A stretch of DNA of 41,593 nucleotides. Origin: Prevotellaceae bacterium (lineage in GTDB: Bacteria > Bacteroidota > Bacteroidia > Bacteroidales > UBA932). The stretch covers positions 1-41,593 of the forward strand of contig JAITLJ010000153.1 of assembly GCA_031277925.1 (NCBI GenBank), given 5' to 3'. The number at the start of each line of letters is the position of its first letter. The first letter of the stretch is position 1. The notes beneath the pieces are model-generated. The model saw only the letters and a list, made by a program, of their open reading frames with translations, had not been told where the DNA came from and ran no database searches. Position numbers and translations under genes: made by a program. Below, in pieces: positions 1-9,424 of this stretch.

Positions 1-533
1 TATCGGCTATAATTGGCGTTGTGCTTGGTATATTTGCATATTTGTCGGGAAACGTAATTTACGCCGGATATTTAAACATAATGTATATTCCAAACTCCGG
101 CGAACTTGTAATTTTTATGGGAGCGTTTATCGGAGCGCTCACAGGATTTTTATGGTATAATTCCTATCCTGCTCAAGTATTTATGGGCGATACCGGAAGT
201 TTGGCTATTGGCGGAATAATTGCCGTTTTTGCGGTAATGGTGCGCAAAGAACTGTTGATTCCTATTTTATGCGGAGTGTTTTTTGCCGAAAGTTTATCGG
301 TTATGATGCAAATGATATATTTTAAATATACAAAACGAAAATATGGAGTCGGACGCCGAATTTTCAAGATGACGCCTTTGCATCATCATTTTGAAAAACA
401 GGGCTATGCAGGAATAAATGCAATAATTCAAAAACCTAAAAATCCAATACCCGAATCAAAAATTGTAGTAAGATTTTGGATTATAACATTATTACTTGCC
501 GTAATCAGTATTGTAACATTAAAATTAAGATAA
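1..533 (+). CDS. mraY: Phospho-MurNAc-pentapeptide transferase MraY (5' truncated by window edge)
   Basis: MraY is the integral membrane enzyme that transfers phospho-MurNAc-pentapeptide from UDP to undecaprenyl phosphate, making lipid I. Only the C-terminal part of about 176 residues is present. The reading frame is open from base 3 back to the window edge, so the gene starts upstream. Visible family marks are FMGDTGS, which contains a catalytic aspartate of the polyprenyl-phosphate transferase family, and the MraY-specific TPLHHHFE near the end. Several hydrophobic segments surround them. The stop codon lies 6 bases before murD. The order mraY-murD-ftsW-murG-murC-ftsQ-ftsA-ftsZ confirms the assignment. 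Confidence 0.97.
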   Translation, partial: SAIIGVVLGIFAYLSGNVIYAGYLNIMYIPNSGELVIFMGAFIGALTGFLWYNSYPAQVFMGDTGSLAIGGIIAVFAVMVRKELLIPILCGVFFAESLSVMMQMIYFKYTKRKYGVGRRIFKMTPLHHHFEKQGYAGINAIIQKPKNPIPESKIVVRFWIITLLLAVISIVTLKLR

Positions 534-539
534 TTATAT

Positions 540-1874
540 ATGAAACGAATAGTAGTTTTAGGAGGAGGAGAAAGTGGAATTGGCTCGGCGGTTTTAGCCA
601 AAACAAAAAACTTTGATGTATTCCTTTCAGATAAAGGAAAAATAAACGATGAATACAAAAAAGTTCTTAAACAGTACAAGATTGATTTTGAAGAAAACAG
701 GCATACCGAAGAAAAAATATTTAACGCCGATGAGATTATAAAAAGCCCGGGAATTCCCGACAAGGCGCCTGTTGTTCTAAAATTGAAAGAAAAAGGAATA
801 AATATAGTTTCCGAAATTGAATTTGCAGGGCGTTACTGTGATGCAAAAAAGATATGTATCACAGGCAGCAACGGCAAAACAACTACGGCAACGCTTATAT
901 ATTTTCTTTTGAAAAATGCAGGAATAAATGTCGGATTGGCAGGCAATATCGGTAAAAGTTTTGCCTTACAGCTTGCAACAGAAAATCATGATTATTATGT
1001 TTTGGAATTAAGCAGTTTTCAACTTGATGGAATGTATGAATTTAAAGCCGATATTGCTGTTTTGTTGAATATAACACCCGACCATTTAGACAGATACGAT
1101 TACAAATTGGAAAATTACGTTCGGTCAAAGTTCAGAATCACACAAAACATGAATGGTGATGATTGCTTTATATTTTGCGCCGATGATAAAATAACAATGG
1201 CTCATATAGAAGAAATAGTCTTGAAAGCAAAAATGTTGCCATTTTCACGAAAAACAAACATTAATCAAGGCTCTTATACCGAAAACGAATCGCTGTTTAC
1301 TAAAATAAACAACAATACTTTTTCAATGTTAATAGATGATCTGTCGCTGAAAGGCAAACACAACATTTACAATTCAATGGCGGCTGCAATTACAGGCAAA
1401 GTGCTTGATATAAAGAACGAAGTTATACGCCAAAGTCTTTCAACATTCAAAGGCGTAGAACATCGTTTGGAATTTGTGCTGAATATTGGAGGAATAAAAT
1501 TCATAAACGATTCAAAAGCAACAAATGTAAATTCCGTCTGGTACGCATTGGACAGTATAAACGGCAAAATAGTGTGGATTGCAGGCGGAACCGACAAAGG
1601 CAATGATTACAGCGAAATTGTGGATTTGGTAAAAGAAAAAGTACAGGCAATAGTTTGTTTGGGAGTTGATAATTCAAAAATCATCTCATATTTCAAATCT
1701 ATGGTTCCCGTTATTGTAGAAACCAATTCGGCAAAAGATGCTGTGGAAAAATCTTATGAACTTGCCTATCCGGGCGACACCGTTTTATTGTCTCCGGCTT
1801 GTGCTAGCTTCGATTTGTTTGAAAATTACGAAGACAGAGGCGAACAGTTCAAAAAAGCAGTCAGGAACTTGTAA
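540..1874 (+). CDS. murD: UDP-N-acetylmuramoyl-L-alanine:D-glutamate ligase MurD
   Basis: This cytoplasmic Mur ligase adds D-glutamate to UDP-MurNAc-L-alanine using ATP. At 444 residues it has normal length. The N-terminal Rossmann-like domain begins MKRIVVLGGGESGIG. The ATP-binding P-loop GSNGKTTTA is at about residue 109. The central domain carries LNITPDHLDRYD, and the C-terminal ligase domain contains FINDSKATN and WIAGGTDKGNDY, all typical of MurD. The ATG at 540 follows mraY by 6 bases, and the stop is 11 bases before ftsW, so it is translated within the division operon. Confidence 0.97.
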   Translation: MKRIVVLGGGESGIGSAVLAKTKNFDVFLSDKGKINDEYKKVLKQYKIDFEENRHTEEKIFNADEIIKSPGIPDKAPVVLKLKEKGINIVSEIEFAGRYCDAKKICITGSNGKTTTATLIYFLLKNAGINVGLAGNIGKSFALQLATENHDYYVLELSSFQLDGMYEFKADIAVLLNITPDHLDRYDYKLENYVRSKFRITQNMNGDDCFIFCADDKITMAHIEEIVLKAKMLPFSRKTNINQGSYTENESLFTKINNNTFSMLIDDLSLKGKHNIYNSMAAAITGKVLDIKNEVIRQSLSTFKGVEHRLEFVLNIGGIKFINDSKATNVNSVWYALDSINGKIVWIAGGTDKGNDYSEIVDLVKEKVQAIVCLGVDNSKIISYFKSMVPVIVETNSAKDAVEKSYELAYPGDTVLLSPACASFDLFENYEDRGEQFKKAVRNL

Positions 1875-1885
1875 TATGAAAAGAC

Positions 1886-3289
1886 ATGGAACAGTTGTTG
1901 AATAAAATATATTTTCGAGGCGATAAAATTATTTGGAGAATAATCGTATTTCTGATTTTAATTTCGGTGCTTATAATATTTGCATCGGCAGACAGTTTGG
2001 CAGCGAAAGATGGATATCGAAAAGGCGCTTATTTTTATTTAATTCAGCATCTTGCATTTTTGTCTGGCGGCTTTATACTGATATATATTTGCCATCGTCT
2101 TCCTGTTTCCATGTATAAAAATTTTGCAACTTTGGCGCTTATTATCAGCATTGGTTTGCTTTTGTGCACATCGCTGTACGGATACGAAACCAATGAAGCC
2201 AAACGCTGGATTTCAATTGCCGGTATAAGATTCCAATCGGCTGAAATTGCAAAAATAAGCGTTGTTTTATACCTTGCAAGCGTTTTGGAAGATAATGTTT
2301 TCGATGAGTTTAAAGATGTTATAAAAAAAATTGCATTACCGGTTGGAACAGTTTGTCTGCTTGTTTTTATTGAAGGAACATCAATAGGGTTATTATTTGG
2401 AGTTATTTGCATATCAATACTTTTTATTGGCGGTTTGAAATTAAAATTTTTACTGAAAATATTAGGACTTGCATTAATAATTCTGGTACTGTTGTGCTTG
2501 TCGGGAATTACAATCGGCTGGCCTAAACGCATAGCCACTGCGGCAGGCAGATTAAGCGATTTTTCTTTTGCCGTAACAGTATCGGCGCTTGGAATGACAG
2601 GCATATTAATACTTCTTTTTGTAAGTTCAAAACTAAAACATTTGCTTAAAATATTCGGACTTGCATTGGCAGCATTAGCGCTGCTGTTTGTTTTGGGACT
2701 CGCATTCCATTGGTCGCCTGTCGTTAGAGTTGTAGATAAAATGGAAAATATATTTAAAAAAAATGACGTTGAAACTGTCGGAATAACGCAGGCTGACAGA
2801 GGAAAAATCGCCGTTGCTTCGGGCGGTTTTGTAGGCAAGGGACCGGGAAACAGTACTCAACGTTATTTATTGCCATTATCTTACAGCGATTTTGTTTTTG
2901 CAATGATTATCGAAGAATACGGACTTGTTGCAGGAATAATTGTTCTGCTGGCATACATGATATTGTTGTATCGAGCGGCAATGATAGCAAAAAAATGTAC
3001 ACGAATATTTTCGTCCGTTACTGTTTTGGGATTAATGTTGGTAGTAGTTTTTCAAGCTTTGGTAAATGCAGGAGTTTCCGTAGGAATTTTTCCCGTAACG
3101 GGACAAACATTACCTTTCGTAAGTCATGGCGGAACATCAATATTGTGTACGGGAATCGTTTTTGGAATAATATTATCGGTAAGCAGAGCGGCAAATAATC
3201 AGGAAGAAATATCAAAGCAGAAAAATGACGAAGATAAAAAATATACGCCAAATTATACCAACGAAAAAATAAGTGAATATAATGAATAA
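1886..3289 (+). CDS. ftsW: SEDS peptidoglycan glycosyltransferase FtsW with internal duplication
   Basis: FtsW is the septal SEDS-family glycosyltransferase that polymerises lipid II together with a class B penicillin-binding protein at the division site. Family motifs seen are KRWISIAGIRFQSAEIAK (most relatives have QPSE where this has QSAE), SGGFVGKGPGNS, SDFVFAMIIEEYGLVAG and the C-terminal GQTLPFVSHGGTS. At 467 residues it is longer than usual. A stretch beginning KLKFLLKILGLAL (about residue 185) recurs as KLKHLLKIFGLAL (about residue 249). The offset is 64 codons, and the similarity is also visible in the DNA. The extra unit holds two hydrophobic segments, so the topology of the rest is probably kept. 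The hydrophilic C-terminal tail overlaps the start of murG. Confidence 0.95.
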   Translation: MEQLLNKIYFRGDKIIWRIIVFLILISVLIIFASADSLAAKDGYRKGAYFYLIQHLAFLSGGFILIYICHRLPVSMYKNFATLALIISIGLLLCTSLYGYETNEAKRWISIAGIRFQSAEIAKISVVLYLASVLEDNVFDEFKDVIKKIALPVGTVCLLVFIEGTSIGLLFGVICISILFIGGLKLKFLLKILGLALIILVLLCLSGITIGWPKRIATAAGRLSDFSFAVTVSALGMTGILILLFVSSKLKHLLKIFGLALAALALLFVLGLAFHWSPVVRVVDKMENIFKKNDVETVGITQADRGKIAVASGGFVGKGPGNSTQRYLLPLSYSDFVFAMIIEEYGLVAGIIVLLAYMILLYRAAMIAKKCTRIFSSVTVLGLMLVVVFQALVNAGVSVGIFPVTGQTLPFVSHGGTSILCTGIVFGIILSVSRAANNQEEISKQKNDEDKKYTPNYTNEKISEYNE

Positions 3290-4388
3290 AAAAATAAAAA
3301 TAATTATCAGCGGAGGAGGCACGGGTGGACATATTTATCCAGCTGTGTCAATTGCCAACACATTAAAAAAACGCGTTGCCGATATTGAAATTCTGTTTGT
3401 TGGAGCTGCGGGACGAATGGAAATGGAAAAAATCCCGACAGCTGGCTATAAGATTATAGGATTGCCTGTTGCAGGATTACAACGCAGACTGACATTAAAA
3501 AATTTTGCCGTGCCGTTTAAATTCATAAAAAGTTTGAACTGCGCAAAAAAAATAATAAAAGATTTTGCGCCCGATGTTGTTGTCGGAGTCGGAGGATATG
3601 CAAGCGCTCCAACTCTGTACGCCGCATCTAAATTGGGGATAGCAACACTTATTCAGGAACAAAATTCTTATGCAGGATTAACCAACAAACTGCTGGCAAA
3701 AAAAGCAAAAAAAATATGTGTGGCTTACAGCGGAATGCAAAAATTTTTTCCTGCAACAAAAACAGTTTTGACCGGAAATCCTGTCAGGCAAGATTTATTT
3801 AACGTAAAAAATCTGGAAAAAGAGGCTCATGAATTTTTCAATCTCGACAAATCTAAAAAAACTCTGCTTGTTGTTGGCGGAAGCCTTGGCGCTCGCACAT
3901 TAAATACCGTTATACTTAAAGAACTTAACAGAATTAACAACAACAATGTTCAACTTATATGGCAAACAGGAAAAAATTATTTTACACGGGCTCAAAACGA
4001 AGTTTCCTATTCGACGCTGACCAATACAAAAGTTTTTGAGTTTATTTACAGAATGGATTTGGCTTTTGCTGCTGCCAACATTATCATATCGCGCGCAGGA
4101 GCAGGAACAATTTCGGAACTTTGTGTTGTTGCAAAACCTTGTATTTTGGTTCCATCTCCAAATGTGTCGGAAGACCATCAAACAAAAAACGCAATGGCCT
4201 TGGTGAACAAAGATGCCGCTGTAAAAATAAATGATGAACATGCTCAAAACGACTTAATTGATACTGTTTTACAATTATTAAGCAACGAAGAAAAAATGAA
4301 CAGTCTTGGAAATAACATATCAAAACTTGCAATGCCAAATGCCGCCGAAAATATTGTTGATGAAATTTTAAAACTTGTTGAACAATGA
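3282..4388 (+). CDS. murG: UDP-GlcNAc:lipid I N-acetylglucosaminyltransferase MurG
   Basis: MurG is a peripheral membrane GT-B glycosyltransferase that adds GlcNAc to lipid I, forming lipid II. The glycine-rich N-terminal loop SGGGTGGHIYPA is at the start. VGVGGYASAP, LTGNPVRQD and the C-terminal donor-binding segment IISRAGAGTISEL with DHQTKNA match the family. I chose the ATG at 3282 rather than the in-frame GTG at 3273. The ATG gives the canonical start MNKKIKIIISGGG and an 8-base overlap with the ftsW stop. The gene ends in an ATGA overlap with murC, which indicates coupled translation. Confidence 0.96.
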   Translation: MNKKIKIIISGGGTGGHIYPAVSIANTLKKRVADIEILFVGAAGRMEMEKIPTAGYKIIGLPVAGLQRRLTLKNFAVPFKFIKSLNCAKKIIKDFAPDVVVGVGGYASAPTLYAASKLGIATLIQEQNSYAGLTNKLLAKKAKKICVAYSGMQKFFPATKTVLTGNPVRQDLFNVKNLEKEAHEFFNLDKSKKTLLVVGGSLGARTLNTVILKELNRINNNNVQLIWQTGKNYFTRAQNEVSYSTLTNTKVFEFIYRMDLAFAAANIIISRAGAGTISELCVVAKPCILVPSPNVSEDHQTKNAMALVNKDAAVKINDEHAQNDLIDTVLQLLSNEEKMNSLGNNISKLAMPNAAENIVDEILKLVEQ

Positions 4389-5761
4389 AACAAAACGCTG
4401 TATATTTAATCGGAATTGGAGGAATCGGGATGAGCGCTTTAGCCCGATATTACAACTGTTGCGGATTTTTTGTTGCAGGTTACGACAAAACAAAATCAAC
4501 GCTTACCCAAGAACTCGAAAACGAAAACATACTTATACACTATACGGATGACGTTTCATTAATCCCCGAAAATTGTAAAGATGCCGAAAATACTTTGGTT
4601 ATATATACTCCGGCAGTGCCGAAAGAACACAGCGAACTGAATTATTTTTTATCAAACAGGTTCAATGTTATAAAACGTTCAAAAACGCTTGGTTTGATTG
4701 CAAAAAATAAACATACGCTTGCTGTTGCAGGCACGCACGGAAAAACGACCGTATCAACGCTTCTGGCTCATATATTGACAGTTGCCGCCGACGGCTGCAA
4801 TGCATTTTTAGGTGGAATTTCCAAAAACTACAATTCAAATTTATTGCTGTCGAACAGCGAAAATTTAGTTGCCGAAGCAGATGAGTTCGACCGCTCGTTT
4901 TTACAGATATTTCCAAATGCAGCAGCAGTTACGGCAACCGATGCCGACCATTTGGATATCTACGGAAATATTGAAGAAATGCGCAAGGCTTTCGGCAAAT
5001 TTGTTGCTCAAATCAAAGATGGTGGAACGCTTATAATTAAAAAAGGAATTGAAATCGAACTGCCTAAAAACAACATCAGTATTTATACTTATTCGTACAG
5101 CGAACCTTGCGATTTTTATGCATCCAATATCAAATTGCACAATGACTCATGTTACGGTTTTGATATTAATTTGCCGAATAACAAAAAAATATGTAATTGC
5201 AAACTTGGAGTTCCCGGATGGATTAATGTTGAAAATGCAATTGCTGCAACAGCATTAGCATGGACTGTTGGCTTTGATGAACAAAAACTGAAAGACGCTC
5301 TTGCAGGTTTTATTGGCGTAAAACGGCGTATGGACGTACAAATAAATACAAAAAAACTTGTATATATCGACGATTATGCACATCATCCCGAAGAACTTAC
5401 AGCAACAATAACATCAATAAAAAACATGTTTGCAGGACGAAAAATAACTGCAATTTTTCAACCTCATTTATATACGCGAACACGCGACTTTGCCGACGGT
5501 TTTGCAAAAAGCCTGAGCCTTGCAGACGAACTTATTTTGCTTGATATTTATCCTGCGCGCGAACTTCCGATAGACGGAATAACATCAAAAATTATTTTTG
5601 ATAACGTACAGTGCAAAGAAAAAATATTGTGCAAAAAAAATGAATTATTAAAAATAGCAGACAAAAAACAATTTGACGTAGTAATAACTTTGGGCGCAGG
5701 CGATATTGATTTGTTTGTCGAACCGATAACAAAAATGTTAAATAAAAAATTAAATATCTAA
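4385..5761 (+). CDS. murC: UDP-N-acetylmuramate:L-alanine ligase MurC
   Basis: MurC is a cytoplasmic ATP-dependent ligase that starts the peptide stem by joining L-alanine to UDP-MurNAc. The 458 residues match family length. The N-terminal UDP-binding domain starts YLIGIGGIGMSALARYY. The ATP P-loop is AGTHGKTTVS. ATDADHLDIYG lies in the central domain, and DDYAHHPEE and FQPHLYTRT in the C-terminal domain; these are diagnostic of MurC rather than other Mur ligases. It overlaps murG by 4 bases. Neither murB nor ddl follows before ftsQ, which fits the shortened dcw order of Bacteroidota. Confidence 0.97.
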   Translation: MKQNAVYLIGIGGIGMSALARYYNCCGFFVAGYDKTKSTLTQELENENILIHYTDDVSLIPENCKDAENTLVIYTPAVPKEHSELNYFLSNRFNVIKRSKTLGLIAKNKHTLAVAGTHGKTTVSTLLAHILTVAADGCNAFLGGISKNYNSNLLLSNSENLVAEADEFDRSFLQIFPNAAAVTATDADHLDIYGNIEEMRKAFGKFVAQIKDGGTLIIKKGIEIELPKNNISIYTYSYSEPCDFYASNIKLHNDSCYGFDINLPNNKKICNCKLGVPGWINVENAIAATALAWTVGFDEQKLKDALAGFIGVKRRMDVQINTKKLVYIDDYAHHPEELTATITSIKNMFAGRKITAIFQPHLYTRTRDFADGFAKSLSLADELILLDIYPARELPIDGITSKIIFDNVQCKEKILCKKNELLKIADKKQFDVVITLGAGDIDLFVEPITKMLNKKLNI

Positions 5762-5778
5762 TATTAAATATAAATACA

Positions 5779-6555
5779 ATGAACAAAACACTAAAATATA
5801 TCTTGGCAATTTTTACGGCGGCGGCAATCGTTGCCTATTTGCTGATGGCTTTTGTTTTTGTAGATAACAAAGAGCAGACTTTGGTTTGTAAAAATATTAA
5901 CATAAGCATAACCAACGACGACAAATTTTCGTTTGTCGATGCCGAAAATATCAAATCTGTACTGCTGAACTGTGGAGAAAAAATAATTAATGAACGTTTA
6001 GATAAAATCAATACATACAAAATAAAACAAATTTTAAGCAAAAACAATGCAATCAAGTCAATAAATGTTTTCACAACCATAGATGCAAATCTAAATGTCG
6101 AAATCGAACAAAGACAGCCTGTTGTGCGAATACAATGCGAAAATATGCGTTGCTACATAGATGATACAGGATATATATTTCCTCTTGTCGCATCAAAACC
6201 CGATTTACATCTTCCTGTTGTTACGGGAATAATACCGACAGCCTTACAAAACGGTTTTGCCGGTTATATTCCAAAAAACAGAAAATTTTTAAACCAGTTG
6301 TATGAATTTGCTGTTTTTCTGAAAAAAAACACATTTTGGAACGATATGATAGAGCAAATTAACATAACAAACAATCAGGTAGAACTTATTCCTCTGTTTG
6401 CCGAACATCTCGTAAAACTCGGCAGCTTAGACAATTTCAAACCCAAATTGAACAAACTGCAAAAATTTTACAGATATGCAATGCCTGCAATAGGTTGGGA
6501 TAAATATAAATTAATAAATATAGAATATAAAAATCAAATAATTTGTAAAAAATAA
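5779..6555 (+). CDS. ftsQ: Cell division protein FtsQ
   Basis: FtsQ is a bitopic inner-membrane divisome protein that links early cytoplasmic and late periplasmic division proteins. The 258-residue product has one hydrophobic segment at about residues 8-27, then a periplasmic region. That region has a POTRA-like part (an INTYKIKQILSKNNAIKSI-type helix and strand, then NVEIEQRQPVVRI) and an FtsQ-type continuation containing CYIDDTGYIFPL. FtsQ sequences diverge strongly, so the call rests on this layout and on its position between murC and ftsA, 17 bases after murC and 4 bases before ftsA. Confidence 0.9.
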   Translation: MNKTLKYILAIFTAAAIVAYLLMAFVFVDNKEQTLVCKNINISITNDDKFSFVDAENIKSVLLNCGEKIINERLDKINTYKIKQILSKNNAIKSINVFTTIDANLNVEIEQRQPVVRIQCENMRCYIDDTGYIFPLVASKPDLHLPVVTGIIPTALQNGFAGYIPKNRKFLNQLYEFAVFLKKNTFWNDMIEQINITNNQVELIPLFAEHLVKLGSLDNFKPKLNKLQKFYRYAMPAIGWDKYKLINIEYKNQIICKK

Positions 6556-6559
6556 AGAT

Positions 6560-7864
6560 ATGGAAAATTACATTGTTGCAATTGATCTTGGAACAACAAA
6601 AATTGTTACCTTGATAGGAGAAAAAACAGAATCAGGACGTTATAGAATTTTGAAAAGTTATGAACTTCAATCGACAGGAATTGTACGCGGCGAAGTAGAA
6701 AACCTGAAAGATGTAACAGAATTGATTAAAAAGTCCGTTGATGAATTAAGAAAAGAATCGGAATTTGAAATTTCCGAAGTTTATGTGGGAATTGCCGGAC
6801 AACATATAAGATGCATGTGCGAAAGCGTAAAAGAATTGCGTAATAACGAAAAGGCTCAAATTACACAGGATGAGATTGATGCATTACAGCAAAAAATGTA
6901 CTCGGTGCGAATGGAACCGGGCGAAGAAATTTTACACGTTATTCCGCAAAGTTTCAATGTTGACGACAAAATGGATATAAGAAAACCTGTCGGTATGCTG
7001 GGTAAGGAATTAACAGGAAATTACCACATTGTATTGGGAAGAACCAATGCAATTGACGTTATCAAAGAATGTTTGAACAACGAAGAAGTAAAACTCAATC
7101 TGAATCGCTTGATTCTTGAACCGCTTGCTTCGGCTGCCGCTGTCCTCAATGACGAAGAAAAAGAACTGGGAGTTGCTCTGGTTGATATTGGCGGAGGCAC
7201 AACCGATTTGGTTGTTTATTATGATAATATAATTCGCCATTCTGCTGTGATTCCTTTTGGCGGAAATATTGTTACCAAAGACATAAAAGATGGCTGTAAA
7301 ATATCGCAGGAAACAGCGGAAAAAATCAAAATAAATTACGGAACATGCCTCGGACATTTATCTTCGGAAAATATATATATTTCTATTTCAGGTAAAAATA
7401 TCGAAGACAAAAAAGAAATCTCAACCAGAATCCTGTCAAAAATAATTGACGCGCGTATGGAAGAAATTCTCAGTGCCATTATGTACGAATTGGAACTGTC
7501 GGGATTTTTAAATAAGATAAATGCAGGAATTGTATTCACGGGCGGCGGCTCTCTGCTTACAAATTTCAAACAGTTTGCCGAATTGAAAACAGGATTGAAA
7601 GCCCGCATAGGAAAACCTGTTTATTTAAGCAGCGACACAGGAAAGCATTTTGCCCAACCATTTTATTCAACCGCAATAGGACTTGTTATTAAAGGTGTTG
7701 AATATGAAAAATTAAAAAAAACAAAAGAGCAAATTCCCGCTTCAAAACAGGAGGAAATTGTTATAAAACAAAAAAACATAAAAGCCAAGACTAAAAAACA
7801 GTCTAAAATTAAAGAATTTATAGAGGAAATCAGTAACATGTTTACTAATAACGACACAGTATAA
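6560..7864 (+). CDS. ftsA: Cell division protein FtsA
   Basis: FtsA is the actin-like ATPase that anchors FtsZ to the membrane and recruits later divisome proteins. Actin-fold motifs are present: AIDLGTTKIVTLIG at the N terminus (phosphate 1), LVDIGGGTTDLVVY in the middle (phosphate 2) and IVFTGGGSLLTNF (adenosine). The FtsA-specific 1C-type subdomain lies between the first two. The 434-residue protein ends in a lysine-rich linker followed by SKIKEFIEEISNMF, a plausible amphipathic membrane-targeting helix. It lies 4 bases after ftsQ and 12 before ftsZ. Confidence 0.96.
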   Translation: MENYIVAIDLGTTKIVTLIGEKTESGRYRILKSYELQSTGIVRGEVENLKDVTELIKKSVDELRKESEFEISEVYVGIAGQHIRCMCESVKELRNNEKAQITQDEIDALQQKMYSVRMEPGEEILHVIPQSFNVDDKMDIRKPVGMLGKELTGNYHIVLGRTNAIDVIKECLNNEEVKLNLNRLILEPLASAAAVLNDEEKELGVALVDIGGGTTDLVVYYDNIIRHSAVIPFGGNIVTKDIKDGCKISQETAEKIKINYGTCLGHLSSENIYISISGKNIEDKKEISTRILSKIIDARMEEILSAIMYELELSGFLNKINAGIVFTGGGSLLTNFKQFAELKTGLKARIGKPVYLSSDTGKHFAQPFYSTAIGLVIKGVEYEKLKKTKEQIPASKQEEIVIKQKNIKAKTKKQSKIKEFIEEISNMFTNNDTV

Positions 7865-7876
7865 AAAAATAATATT

Positions 7877-9328
7877 ATGGATGAAGATATTGAATTTATC
7901 CCCGATTGGGATATGTCGCAAGGAGCGATAATAAAAGTTATTGGCGTTGGCGGCGGCGGCAATAACGCCGTAAACTATATGGCAGAACAGGGAATTACCG
8001 GCGTTAACTTTGCAATATGCAACACCGACGGACAAGCATTAAAAAACAGCCCGATAAAAACAAAAATTCAACTCGGATGCGCACTTACTCGCGGACGCGG
8101 CGCCGGCTGTGATCCTGAAATTGGCAGACAGGCGGCTATCGAAAGTATTGAAAATATTAAAACCGCTCTCAGCGACAATACCGAAATGGTTTTTATCACC
8201 GCCGGAATGGGCGGCGGAACAGGAACAGGAGCCGCTCCTGTTATTGCAAAAGTCGCAAAAGAAATGGATATTTTGACGGTAGCGATTGTTACGCTTCCGT
8301 TCAAAGACGAAGGACTTGAACCACGCCGCAGAGCAGTTGCAGGAATAAATGAACTGAAAAAATGCGTAGATTCATTGCTTTTAATCAGCAACGATAAATT
8401 ATACGAAATGTATGGAAATCTGTCGGTGCGCGATGGATTTAAAAAAGCTGACAAAGTATTGGCAAGCGCAGCAAAAGGCATTGCCGAAATAATTACAAAA
8501 GCAGGATACATAAACGTCGATTTTGCCGATGTAAAAAAAGTAATGAAAAACAGCGGCGTAGCATTGCTGGGAACAGGATATGGCGCCGGCGCAAAACGCG
8601 CCATTGACGCCGTTGATGCGGCGCTTAATTCTCCGCTTTTAAATAACAACTCGATAGCCGGAGCAAAAAACATACTTGTAAATATCACTTCGAGCGAAAC
8701 AAAAGAATTGAAATTTTCCGAACTCCGCGAAATTATGAACTATATTCAACGCGAAGCAGGAACGGTTGAAAACATCAAACGCGGCGTTGTTTACGACCAT
8801 TCGTTTGATGATGAAATAAGCATTACGATTGTGGCAACAGGATTTGAAATGAAAGATATTCCCGACCTCCACATCCCAAAACCTCCAAAAATTGTTGATA
8901 TTGACGAAAATATGGAACAGCAAAAAATTGATTTTGAAATTGTAAAACCTAAAAACGAAGACGAAGACTATAAATTCAACGAATCGGAAATAGAAGTAGA
9001 TGACGCCATTGAAGAAAATGGAGAAGATGATTATACGGATGACATTCAATTAACAGTAAAAAATGAAAATTCGGGATTGGAAAATGATTTTTTTAATGAA
9101 AAAACAAATAATGATAACAGTAAAATTGAAAAAAAGCAATTAACAGGATTAAATAAACAAGAAACTTTACAGTTCGAAAATGAACCGGCATTTATGCGCA
9201 AAAACATCGTTATTGAAACTCAATTACAATCAAATCAAGACGTTGGGAACAAAGCATTTGAAAAAAATAAAGATAACAAATTCGTTTTGCGCCAAAATAA
9301 TGCATATTTAAATCCGGAAGTAGATTGA
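7877..9328 (+). CDS. ftsZ: Cell division GTPase FtsZ
   Basis: FtsZ is the tubulin homologue that polymerises into the division ring. The N-terminal GTPase core has VIGVGGGGNNAVNYM and the tubulin signature GGGTGTGAAPVIA. PFKDEG and the synergy-loop region NVDFADVKKVM follow. After about residue 320 comes a long acidic, low-complexity linker typical of Bacteroidota FtsZ. The C-terminal peptide ends AYLNPEVD, presumably the FtsA-binding tail, and a PAFMRKN-like motif lies upstream of it. At 483 residues it is long because of the linker. It is the last gene of the dcw operon here; a separate promoter follows. Confidence 0.98.
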   Translation: MDEDIEFIPDWDMSQGAIIKVIGVGGGGNNAVNYMAEQGITGVNFAICNTDGQALKNSPIKTKIQLGCALTRGRGAGCDPEIGRQAAIESIENIKTALSDNTEMVFITAGMGGGTGTGAAPVIAKVAKEMDILTVAIVTLPFKDEGLEPRRRAVAGINELKKCVDSLLLISNDKLYEMYGNLSVRDGFKKADKVLASAAKGIAEIITKAGYINVDFADVKKVMKNSGVALLGTGYGAGAKRAIDAVDAALNSPLLNNNSIAGAKNILVNITSSETKELKFSELREIMNYIQREAGTVENIKRGVVYDHSFDDEISITIVATGFEMKDIPDLHIPKPPKIVDIDENMEQQKIDFEIVKPKNEDEDYKFNESEIEVDDAIEENGEDDYTDDIQLTVKNENSGLENDFFNEKTNNDNSKIEKKQLTGLNKQETLQFENEPAFMRKNIVIETQLQSNQDVGNKAFEKNKDNKFVLRQNNAYLNPEVD

Positions 9329-9331
9329 TTT

Positions 9332-9347
9332 GTTAAAATATTTTAAC
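9332..9347. promoter_or_regulatory. Perfect 16-bp palindrome upstream of the TPR lipoprotein gene
   Basis: GTTAAAATATTTTAAC is a perfect inverted repeat starting 3 bases after the ftsZ stop. It lies about where the -33 element of the next promoter would be. It has no T-run after it, so an operator is at least as likely as a terminator. The regulator is unknown. Confidence 0.35.
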
Positions 9348-9369
9348 AGTAAATATGAAATAGATTAAT

Positions 9370-9377
9370 TATCTTTG
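9370..9377 (+). promoter_or_regulatory. Bacteroidota-type -7 promoter box
   Basis: TATCTTTG matches the TAnnTTTG consensus of primary-sigma promoters in Bacteroidota. It lies 48 bases before the ATG at 9425. No clear TTTG -33 element is at the expected distance. Confidence 0.5.
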
Positions 9378-9424
9378 TGCCATAAAAATAAATAAATGAA
9401 TAATTATTAATTAACAGTAAAGTT

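Noticed and set aside
2044-2838. 264-codon minus-strand frame inside ftsW
   Set aside because: It is antisense to FtsW, whose motifs are intact; proline- and serine-rich content is typical of a shadow frame.
3273-3281. GTG start for murG at 3273
   Set aside because: The ATG at 3282 gives the normal MurG N terminus next to the glycine-rich loop and a usual short overlap with ftsW.
8068-8688. 206-codon minus-strand frame inside ftsZ
   Set aside because: It is antisense to the conserved FtsZ GTPase domain and is only a shadow of its codon pattern.
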